Of a DNA stretch of 39,406 nucleotides, positions 8,303 to 15,811 are shown piece after piece; position 1 is the stretch's first letter; every line of letters begins with the position of its first letter. Position numbers and translations under genes: made by a program. Origin of the DNA: Pseudomonas sp. MIACH. GTDB taxonomy: Bacteria > Pseudomonadota > Gammaproteobacteria > Pseudomonadales > Pseudomonadaceae. The stretch spans positions 1 through 39,406 of the forward strand of contig NZ_LHVO01000011.1 in the NCBI RefSeq assembly GCF_001269925.1, given 5' to 3'. The notes under the pieces were generated by a model, which searched no databases, was not told the DNA's origin, and was given only the letters and a program-made list of their open reading frames with translations.

Positions 8303-8959
8303 TTGATAGCTAAATCGTCTTCACTGATGACCGCGCGCAACGACCAGGTTTCGCTGTTGAAGTCGGGTCTTCCAGAGCTGGGCAGTGTGCTGTGGGAGCT
8401 GATAGCCAACGCTGATCAGCATGCAGTAACGGACGTCAAAGACAAAAAATACAAAAAGGCGCTGCGTGGCACCTCGATCAAATTAAACAGAATCAGCCGC
8501 CAAGACGCCTTGGGTTACTCAGATCGGGAGCCGGAACTGGCTCGCTTTATCTTGAAGCATTTCTTGAAATCTGAGGTGCTCGACTTTTTGGAGATCTCGG
8601 TCATCGACAGCGGGCCTGGTCTAGCCAGACGATGGTTGACCGCCAAAGAGAAGCGCCCGGTCGAGAGCCTTGATGAATTGGAACTGGATGAAGAACTGAA
8701 CGCAACCTTGGATTGCTTCAAGAAACATATGACCTCTAAGCCTGATTCCGATAGATCGGGCATGGGGTTGCACAACGCCCTTCAGGCTCTCAACAAACTC
8801 AAGGCTTACGTTCGTGTGCGCACGGGGCGACTTTCGCTGAATCAGGCATTTCAAGGACGTAGTGGAGTCATGGCGTTCGAACCATCGGCTAGAGGCACTG
8901 AGCAAGAATTGGCAGCCGCAGAAGGCACAGTTTTCACCATCTGCATTCCGGTGAACTGA
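8303..8959 (+). CDS. GHKL (HATPase) domain, C-terminal part of the interrupted gene
   Basis: A GHKL ATP-binding domain. The N box is ELIANADQHA, G1 is the DSGPGLA motif, G2 is RSGMGL, and the final strand is GTVFTICIPVN. It belongs to the HSP90/histidine-kinase/MutL-type fold, but no histidine phosphoacceptor domain is present. The open frame can begin at a TTG at 8303, but no good ribosome-binding site precedes it or the later ATG at 8328, so after the stop at 8237-8239 it may not be made, or only by read-through. The next gene starts 1 bp after its stop, so the two were made as a pair. Partnering of a GHKL protein with a large PRTase-like protein suggests a nucleotide- or ligand-sensing module (inference). 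Confidence 0.65.
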   Translation: MIAKSSSLMTARNDQVSLLKSGLPELGSVLWELIANADQHAVTDVKDKKYKKALRGTSIKLNRISRQDALGYSDREPELARFILKHFLKSEVLDFLEISVIDSGPGLARRWLTAKEKRPVESLDELELDEELNATLDCFKKHMTSKPDSDRSGMGLHNALQALNKLKAYVRVRTGRLSLNQAFQGRSGVMAFEPSARGTEQELAAAEGTVFTICIPVN

Positions 8960-8960
8960 T

Positions 8961-11195
8961 ATGGCTGATCTCATGGATTTCGAAGCCCAGCTTCGTCAGG
9001 ATGGCAAGCCTCTCCACCTCGCAGTTTTTTTCTCTGGCCCTGACTTCCTGGCGCCAAGCCAGGTTTCCCACGCGCTGCAGATTCAGCTGCCCCGGCACGT
9101 GATGCCTGACGCACTGCTGTTCCTGCTGCCTAAATACACCCTTGAAGAATTCAAGGAGCACAAGGCTGCCAAAGCTTCGCCGCTGATGGCTCAGTTTGAG
9201 CGAAAGGGGCCGGGATCCCCACAGGTTTACGGTGTTGGCTTCTACGACGAAGCGGGCGCTATCACTGACTACATTCACATTTCCGGTCCCGAAAATAAGC
9301 TCGGTATGCTGGTCAAAGCTCAGTCTTCTAACATCGTGAAAGCTGGCCTAGCCCATATGGTGAAGTGCTCTGACGTCCTAAAAAAAGCCCCAGCCGGTTT
9401 TTTCTATTCAAAGCCGTCATCTCGGGCTTCAAACTATTTCATTCGGGCGGAGGATTTGCTATTGGAAGCGCTCTATGCACACTTCCTTGCCTTCGCTTGC
9501 TTGCCACTGATCAAAAAAGTGAAAGCGTACGGGATGAGCGCACCAGATACGTTGTATCTGGATACGATCGCACTGTTGCCATTGGCATTCGCACTGCAAA
9601 TGTACTTGATGCGATTCGCCCAACCTCTCTTTACAGACATTCGTTCGTTTCACTCGCACGAAGGATTGGTCAAGGACGGGGCGTTGCCGAAAGGCGCTTC
9701 TGCAATGTGTCTGATTTCTGCCTCAACGCGATGCGGTCTGGCGCAGCGATGGGCCGACATCAACAGCGCAGCGCCTTGCCTTGTGACCACTATTCTATCC
9801 TTCGAGCCGGAAGCTGCCTGCTGCACGATTTTGTATACCTTGAAGGAACCGGATGATTTCGAAATGCTACAGGAGGGGGATTCCGGGGGTACGAGACTGA
9901 TCCGTATCCACGGCGAGCGATTCGTTGCTGAGCACAGCGAAACGCGGCTTCTGAACATCAATACTGATCACGCGCCGGCGATCCTGCAGTCAAAGTTCTA
10001 TTCGTTTATGGGCGAAAATCTCTTCAGCTGTTTCAAGAAAGACAAGCCCGGAGCACGATCTCGCACGGTACACGTCAACAAGGACAGTCTCGTCGCTACC
10101 GATGGATTCGAAACCTGGTTTAAAACCGTGTTGCAGGAGGAAGCGGTCTCATCGACACGCTGGATCATTCATGATGACGATGAGGCGAGCTCCTTGCTTG
10201 CAGACCAGGCTATTGCCTATCTGCGGGAATGCGGCGTTGAAATAGAGACCAAGGTGTCGTTTGACAACTTCGATGCCGGAACAAAATTCAATGGCTCCGC
10301 CATTATTCTAGCCGCGGCGGTGGAGCGTGGTTCTAGGCTACAGAGCGTCAGTCGTCGATTACGTACTGCACAGCTCACCGGTACCCGTCTCTACATAACG
10401 GGGGCAATGTTCGGCCGCAGCTATCAGATGATCAAAGAGCTGCAGAGCAACCTGACCCAGCCAGCCAAAGACCACAGCAGGTTCGTAGTCAAAACCTACA
10501 TGGAGATCCCGGCTGCTGAGTTGACTTGCGTCGATCACTGGGACAAAGAGCAGACGTTGCTCAGCTCACTGCATTCATTCAGCACGGCGTTTTCGCCTCC
10601 CATCGCCGCCCGCATGGCAGTTTTTGATCAAGCTCCAGTGCAAGGGCTCGCCATGAACCCGTTTTGGCCAAGCAGCCATACCGGCCAGCCGATGAAATTG
10701 AGCCGTGGTTTTGCTTTCGTCGATGGAAAGCCTGACGGGAAAACGGATGTAACGGTCGCAACCTCTACAGACATTTTCCTTACCATCTTGTGGATCTTGC
10801 AGCACGCTAGGCAAAGCGAAAAGGTGGCAAACGCCAAGCGCTTGGAGTCCGGCGAGCTTCAGCAGGTGCTCTTGTCGCCGGAGGTGTTTTCCCGTTTTGA
10901 CGACGGGATTATTCAGGCGGCATTCCTACACGCCGCCTTGCCAACTGAACTCGACTATCGCGCCGATGAGACTCAAAGCCTGGCGATGGCTGACATCATC
11001 TATCGACTGGCGGCAGGTTACGGGTGTGAGAGGGGGGAGGCGGCCATGGAGTTCGTCATGGCGCTGGCGATCGAAAAGATCCGCTTACACAAGAAAGAGG
11101 ATGCTCGGCTGCGGCGCAGGCTGATAGATACTTTGGAAGAGAAAATTCCAGAGATCGTCTACCTGCTTGACCCGGAGTCAGGCCCTCCACTTTAA
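8961..11195 (+). CDS. Large protein with two phosphoribosyltransferase-like domains
   Basis: A 744-residue soluble protein of no family I can name firmly. Two segments resemble the core strand-loop of phosphoribosyltransferases: MCLISASTRCGLAQRW (about 249-264), and SAIILAAAVERGSRLQSVSR (about 446-465) followed by RLYITGAMFG. The usual acidic pair before the loop is missing in both, so they may bind a ligand without catalysis. The N-terminal 120 residues and the C-terminal helical region (about 640-744) are unassigned. It starts 1 bp after the GHKL gene (TGATATG), so the two form an operon. A GGGGGAT/ATCCCCC hairpin follows 16 bp after the stop. The PRTase assignment is a pattern judgement and needs a profile search. 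Confidence 0.6.
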   Translation: MADLMDFEAQLRQDGKPLHLAVFFSGPDFLAPSQVSHALQIQLPRHVMPDALLFLLPKYTLEEFKEHKAAKASPLMAQFERKGPGSPQVYGVGFYDEAGAITDYIHISGPENKLGMLVKAQSSNIVKAGLAHMVKCSDVLKKAPAGFFYSKPSSRASNYFIRAEDLLLEALYAHFLAFACLPLIKKVKAYGMSAPDTLYLDTIALLPLAFALQMYLMRFAQPLFTDIRSFHSHEGLVKDGALPKGASAMCLISASTRCGLAQRWADINSAAPCLVTTILSFEPEAACCTILYTLKEPDDFEMLQEGDSGGTRLIRIHGERFVAEHSETRLLNINTDHAPAILQSKFYSFMGENLFSCFKKDKPGARSRTVHVNKDSLVATDGFETWFKTVLQEEAVSSTRWIIHDDDEASSLLADQAIAYLRECGVEIETKVSFDNFDAGTKFNGSAIILAAAVERGSRLQSVSRRLRTAQLTGTRLYITGAMFGRSYQMIKELQSNLTQPAKDHSRFVVKTYMEIPAAELTCVDHWDKEQTLLSSLHSFSTAFSPPIAARMAVFDQAPVQGLAMNPFWPSSHTGQPMKLSRGFAFVDGKPDGKTDVTVATSTDIFLTILWILQHARQSEKVANAKRLESGELQQVLLSPEVFSRFDDGIIQAAFLHAALPTELDYRADETQSLAMADIIYRLAAGYGCERGEAAMEFVMALAIEKIRLHKKEDARLRRRLIDTLEEKIPEIVYLLDPESGPPL

Positions 11196-11211
11196 AGCGT
11201 TGTGAGTGGCG

Positions 11212-11232
11212 GGGGGATCACGTACATCCCCC
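11212..11232 (+). terminator. GC-rich hairpin after the PRTase-like gene
   Basis: GGGGGAT (11212-11218) pairs perfectly with ATCCCCC (11226-11232) around a 7-nt loop, 16 bp past the stop codon. There is no T-run, so it is a weak terminator or an mRNA-protecting hairpin. Confidence 0.4.
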
Positions 11233-11255
11233 TCGTTCCGCGAGAAAGGGGATGT

Positions 11256-12143
11256 GTGCGTCACGCTTCGATGGGACGATAAAGTGCTGCGGGCATGAGA
11301 GCGGTATTGCGGGGTTCGTTAGCATATCCGAAGGTGTTTCCACCTTCGCCCCTGAGGCCTGGAGAAGTCTATGAAAGCTCACCACTGGTGACACGGCTTC
11401 GAACCTACTCCAGCGGGCTGTCGACACCCGGGTCATACCTTTCATCCCGCTCTTGATCATGTTGTTTGCGCAAGACCGGATGGAAGACAGTATCCCGCGG
11501 ATAAGGTCTCAGGCTCGCCCAGACAAAAGCATTGCCATGACTGGGATCACGCGAAGGTAAAACATCAGCTCATGACCCTTCGGTTTAACGCTAAATGCTT
11601 CGAAGACACGACTGATCGAGTTTGGTCGTTTTGCTGCGAGAAGTCGCAGAGATCGAGGTTTGGGTAAACCGCAGACGTTTGACTTCCTTGGCTTCACGCA
11701 CTGTTGTAGTACCAATAGGATCGGTGGTTTTCAAATACTGCGCCTGACAGTTAAGAAGCGAATGCGCACAACGTTGCTGGTCATTCGGGAGGAGCTGAAC
11801 GCCGACGCCATGAGCCTGTTCGGGTCGTGGGTCAGTGGCTGAACCGAGTGGTCAGTGGGTATTTCAATTACCATGCGGTGCCGGGAAACGTGACACGACT
11901 TGGTGGGTTTCGTTCGGCGGTATGTCGCCTATGGCGGCAAGCCCTCAAACGTCGCAGCCAGCGTAATCGGCTTCATGGTCACGCTACGGACGCCTTGCCG
12001 ACCTCTACATACCAAGACCTAGAAATGCACTTCCTTACCCTGAGGATTGCTTCGCGTCACGTACCCAAGGCAGGAGCCGTATGCGGTAGTTCGCACGTAC
12101 GGATCTGTGCGGGGGGGCAGGTAACTGCCATTCCTACCGCGAC
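11256..12143 (+). mobile_element. Degenerate, internally deleted group II intron
   Basis: The 5' end reads GTGCG at 11256, matching the GUGYG consensus. About 320 nt of structured 5' RNA follow without coding potential, then the C-terminal half of a group II reverse transcriptase, then a clear domain V. In domain V (about 12074-12105), GAGCCGTA pairs with TACGGATC and TGCG with CGCA, and the AGC triad is at 12075-12077; the stem carries one G-A mismatch. Domain VI and the end CCTACCGCGAC at about 12143 follow. The RT lacks its N-terminal half and is frameshifted, so the intron cannot move by itself. It abuts the tail of a second copy of the last membrane-module gene. Confidence 0.7.
11579..12090 (+). 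pseudogene. Remnant of group II intron reverse transcriptase/maturase
   Basis: Three frames together give the C-terminal RT/maturase region: FGLTLNASKTRLIEFGRFAA and GKPQTFDFLGFTHCC in the first, then QWLNRVVSGYFNYHAVPGN and RLWRQALKRRSQ after a frameshift near 11830, and then YIPRPRNALPYPEDCF after another shift near 11990. These are hallmark strings of bacterial group II intron-encoded proteins. The fingers/palm region with the YADD active site is missing; it was lost in a deletion near 11575. Not functional. Confidence 0.75.
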
Positions 12144-12145
12144 CG

Positions 12146-12223
12146 ATTCAGGAGGCAGTCACGTCTGATCGGCGCCGGTTGATGGTTGAGAATTTGTTTT
12201 ACAAAATGGAAGTCAGGCGGTAG
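12146..12223 (+). pseudogene. 3' tail of a second copy of the last membrane-module gene
   Basis: Twenty-five codons and a stop that align without gaps to the last 25 residues of the protein ending at 5946. Both begin IQ, share SDRRR and FYK and end EVRR; I count 17 identities in 25. The DNA is clearly diverged, so this is a paralogue and not a recent duplicate. The tail begins directly after the group II intron end, and no matching upstream part is seen before the intron, so the rest of the gene has been lost. It is convergent with the Shango operon, whose last stop is 77 bp away. Confidence 0.7.
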
Positions 12224-12300
12224 GGGGAGTTGTCTGGATATGCCTTGGTGTTGTTCGGACAGCAGATTGTCTGAACACATCAACCTCTCAAGGTTTAGAT

Positions 12301-14550
12301 TCAGCTCATCGACTGTCTCTGGGCAAAACAAACTGCGGTTGAGATATCGAGCGATATGGATGCGAAAGATTTTATAAGCAGCGTCTCTGGCAACGCCCAA
12401 TCCCATTTTTCGCGCAACATGTTCTCCACATCTGAGAGTATCGAGCTGAGATCGCTTGGATCCAGACCTCCCACATCCGCGAGTGCATTTTTTGCCTGAT
12501 CAATGCTCGCGTCGATCTCTATAGCTAAGCCCGAATTATCACAAGATAAACCTACATGATTGAGCAGCAGGCGTAGTGCATCATTAGCGTAATCCCCCAA
12601 CCAACTGATCAAATAACATTTCCCACCCGACTCGATAAGGTACCGCTCACCAAGCCCCAATAAGGCAAAAGTTTTCCGGGCCTCGTCGAGTAAAGCTTTG
12701 GCACCATGATCGATAAAAGGGCAGGGGCTGGAGTCCGCCAAGACTGCTCGCATCTCCGCGCGTACGGCGTCATGTACCATTGCGCCCAAGCCATCGAACT
12801 GTGGAGGAGCACCGCCGCGTGCCGCTGAGACAATGATGACCTTGGCCTGCAGGTCAACATCACGCACCTGCCATCGACGGCCACCGAAGATAATGCGTTG
12901 GTCTTTGGTCAGCGGACGGCTAACGGGGACCGAGCCCAAGGCTTTACCGTCGCATACCAGACGGAATTCTTCATCGCTGGTGAATGCGCTGTAGAACTCA
13001 TAGTGATTGATCATGCGCTCGCCAACTGTTCCAGGCAGCAGCAATCCTGAGCTGTCCTGGACAATCAATTCGTGCTCACCCAGAGATTTGAGTAGTTTCA
13101 CAAAGTCTGGCTTTTCAATACCTTGAAATGCGCCTTCAGCAATCAAGTTTTTCCATAGGTCGGCAGCCGAAGCGCCGCCGCATTGAGCAATGATGGAAAG
13201 ACATTGCTGAACCAAGGTGGAGGCATGAATGCCCTGCGCTCTGGGAGGTTCAAACCAACCTCTGGTCAGCAGTCGAACCATGGCAATGGTTTGTACCAAC
13301 CCTTGGCGTAATTGATCAGATAAGCCAGATTTATCCGTGAGCGGTGATTCTTTACAGTAAACGCGTAACGTTGCTTTCTCTCCAGGGCGTCTGCCGGAAC
13401 GCCCTAAACGTTGACGCAGACTTGCCACGGAAGGTGGGGCACCAATTTGCACCACCGTTTTGATACTGCCGATGTCTATTCCGAGTTCAAGTGTTGTAGT
13501 GCAAATCGCAGATGCTGGCCGGTCGCCGGCTTTCAGTGCATGTTCAGCCTGCTCCCGCAGGTCTTTCGAGAGACTGCCGTGATGAGGCCAGAACTCGTTG
13601 GCCACGCCGTCTTTCTCGCATCGTCGGCGCAGTTGGTCTGCGTACCATTCAACCTGGGACCGACTATTCGGGAATATCAAGTTATTGCTGCCGCGTAGTA
13701 CCTGGTAGAGATGCTCAGCAATCGCGAAGTCGGGGCTTGCCTCATTTTCCGTTTCGTCTTCATTCCCCTCCTGCTCATTGGGTTGACCAGGTTTCTTTTT
13801 AAGCTCGCTCATTGGCGGCTGAATGTAGCCGCGAACTTGCACCTGAAGTGTCTGGTTAGCGTTTTTCGATTCAATAACGGTAACGTTATCGGCATTGGCT
13901 GGGCGCAAAAACGCTGACGCCATCTTCATATCGCCGAGGGTGGCTGAAAGCCCAACCCTGGGGAGGCGCCTCCCCGCAGCAAGTTCAACCCTGTGCATCA
14001 ATGACTGAAGTTGTTTGCCTCGCTCACTGCCGATGAAAGCGTGTAGCTCGTCCACGACGATATAGCGCAGGCGTTGGAATACCCCGCCGAGACTTGAGCC
14101 ACGGTTGACGAACAATGCTTCAAGAGATTCGGGAGTGATTAGCAGCACGCCCTCAGATGATTTGAGAAAACGGTGTTTTTTGCTGGATGAAACATCTCCG
14201 TGCCAAGCGACAACAGGGATCTCAAGCTGCTCACAGAGTCGGCTTAACCTGTCCCATTGATCGTTAATCAAGGCCTTGAGCGGACTGATATACAGCACCG
14301 CACCAGGCGGATCATCGTTATTGAGCAGATTCGTCAGGATGGGCAAGAAGGCGGCTTCGGTTTTGCCAGCGGCTGTTGCTGCGGCGATGATGACGTCCTG
14401 ATCGGCGTGCACCAGAACAGGCACGGCCCATTCCTGGGCGTCGCGAAGGGAGGTCCAACCTTCAGCCCAAATCCAGCGCTGGATTCGGGGCTCTAGCTGT
14501 TCGAAGCCTGATGAATCAGAGTGTGAAGGTGGCAAGTTCATCGTCCGCAT
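12301..14550 (-). CDS. sngC: DEAD/DEAH-box helicase of the Shango system (SngC, Lhr-like)
   Basis: A 749-residue superfamily 2 helicase. Motif I is TAAGKTE (59-65), motif II DELH (167-170), motif III SAT (202-204) and motif VI QRLGRSGRR (380-388). A charged insert with many Glu/Asn residues (about 250-275) separates the two RecA lobes, and a C-terminal part of about 360 residues has no motif I know. The helicase half is Lhr/BrxHII-like. The gene overlaps the end of the ATPase gene by 35 bp (start 14550) or 26 bp (alternative ATG 14541), so the three genes are co-translated. In Shango the helicase acts with a TerB protein and an ATPase against phage; that is known for the family, while activity here is inferred. 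All helicase motifs look intact. Confidence 0.8.
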   Translation of the reverse strand: MRTMNLPPSHSDSSGFEQLEPRIQRWIWAEGWTSLRDAQEWAVPVLVHADQDVIIAAATAAGKTEAAFLPILTNLLNNDDPPGAVLYISPLKALINDQWDRLSRLCEQLEIPVVAWHGDVSSSKKHRFLKSSEGVLLITPESLEALFVNRGSSLGGVFQRLRYIVVDELHAFIGSERGKQLQSLMHRVELAAGRRLPRVGLSATLGDMKMASAFLRPANADNVTVIESKNANQTLQVQVRGYIQPPMSELKKKPGQPNEQEGNEDETENEASPDFAIAEHLYQVLRGSNNLIFPNSRSQVEWYADQLRRRCEKDGVANEFWPHHGSLSKDLREQAEHALKAGDRPASAICTTTLELGIDIGSIKTVVQIGAPPSVASLRQRLGRSGRRPGEKATLRVYCKESPLTDKSGLSDQLRQGLVQTIAMVRLLTRGWFEPPRAQGIHASTLVQQCLSIIAQCGGASAADLWKNLIAEGAFQGIEKPDFVKLLKSLGEHELIVQDSSGLLLPGTVGERMINHYEFYSAFTSDEEFRLVCDGKALGSVPVSRPLTKDQRIIFGGRRWQVRDVDLQAKVIIVSAARGGAPPQFDGLGAMVHDAVRAEMRAVLADSSPCPFIDHGAKALLDEARKTFALLGLGERYLIESGGKCYLISWLGDYANDALRLLLNHVGLSCDNSGLAIEIDASIDQAKNALADVGGLDPSDLSSILSDVENMLREKWDWALPETLLIKSFASISLDISTAVCFAQRQSMS

Positions 14551-15811
14551 CGACCTTCATATCATCTTCACCGCCGGAATCCTTGGCGACCTCGACTGCC
14601 CCTAGCAGTGTTCGCCAATCGGCTCCTAGGTTTTGCTCCAGGATGGCCAGTAGATTGATGAACGCTGTGATCGTGGTACGCGGTGTGCGGAAATAGGCTT
14701 CCCCTAGGCGTTGGTTGCAGTGAGCCATAAACAGAGGAAGCGCCTCGTCAGGCAGCAAATACTTTTCAGCATCGCCGCCGGCATATACGTGGCGGAGTTT
14801 TTGAAGCAGTACGTAGAAGTCTTCAGGGGTAAGACTGGTAAGGCGAATGACCGGCCCTGAGAGATCCACCAGTCCGGTTTTGGCAAACGAGTTCTCAGCC
14901 AATCGCGACTGCAGGGCAGGGTAGCTGAATAACCCTCGACGAGTGTCCATCAAAAACTCGGGCGTGCCGCCCAGTACGAAACCCAACCCTTCGGATGACC
15001 CTTGCAATGAGTCGTTGAGGATGCGGAGGATCTGTTCGTAGTTGGCATTACGAGCCTGCGTATTCGCCAGTTTGTAGAGGTTAACCAGTTCGTCGAGGCA
15101 GATCATCAGGCCACCGAACCCTGCGAGCCTGACGAATCTGGAAAGCAACTTGAGCTGGTCGTAGACGGAGGCGTCATCAATGATGGTCCGCACGCCCAAG
15201 GCAGCGCGGGCATCGGTTTTGGTGGTGAATTCTCCGCGCAGCCAACGAATGGCGTCGGCCTTCAGTTGCTCATTGCCTTCCTCAAAACCGCGGCAATAGG
15301 CAGCGATCACCTCGGCAAAGTCGTACCCATTGACCATCTCGGTCAACTCGGCCAAGTGCTTACGAATAACTGTCTCGCTGTCGGTACCCGCTGCCTTGGC
15401 TTCTGTTTTGGCCTGGGAGATGAATTTCTCCACGATGCCTTGCATGGCACCACCGTCAGGCTTTGTGCGCGTTGACATGTTCTTGGCTAGTTCGGAGTAA
15501 AGCGAGCGAGCTTGCCCCCCAGTGGCGTGCAACCGGCGGTCAGGGTTCAAGTCGGCATGCATGGTCACGAGTTTTCGTTCCATGGCGATAGCACGAACCA
15601 GGTTCAGAAAGAACGTTTTACCTGCGCCGTACTCGCCTATCACCACCCGAAACGCTGATCCGCTCTCCACCAGACGTTCGACATCCTTGATCAGAGCATC
15701 AAGCTCACCTACACGGCCAACCTGAATCAGGTGCTGACCAACACGTGGCACTACGCCCGCGCGTAACGATTGAATGACCGCATCGCGATCCTTGGCTCTG
15801 ATAGTGCTCAT
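14516..15811 (-). CDS. sngB: BrxD-like P-loop ATPase of the Shango system (SngB)
   Basis: A 431-residue AAA-type ATPase of the group found in BREX (BrxD, DUF2791). Walker A is GEYGAGKT (59-66) and Walker B is LMICLDEL (235-242), followed by a sensor-like region and a helical C-terminus. The start overlaps the stop of the TerB gene (ATGA at 15808-15811), showing tight coupling. It is the middle gene of the minus-strand trio TerB protein, ATPase, helicase, which is the gene content of Shango. It probably supplies ATP-driven remodelling between the membrane-anchored TerB protein and the helicase (inference). The protein looks full length with no missing motif. Confidence 0.8.
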   Translation of the reverse strand: MSTIRAKDRDAVIQSLRAGVVPRVGQHLIQVGRVGELDALIKDVERLVESGSAFRVVIGEYGAGKTFFLNLVRAIAMERKLVTMHADLNPDRRLHATGGQARSLYSELAKNMSTRTKPDGGAMQGIVEKFISQAKTEAKAAGTDSETVIRKHLAELTEMVNGYDFAEVIAAYCRGFEEGNEQLKADAIRWLRGEFTTKTDARAALGVRTIIDDASVYDQLKLLSRFVRLAGFGGLMICLDELVNLYKLANTQARNANYEQILRILNDSLQGSSEGLGFVLGGTPEFLMDTRRGLFSYPALQSRLAENSFAKTGLVDLSGPVIRLTSLTPEDFYVLLQKLRHVYAGGDAEKYLLPDEALPLFMAHCNQRLGEAYFRTPRTTITAFINLLAILEQNLGADWRTLLGAVEVAKDSGGEDDMKVDADDELATFTL

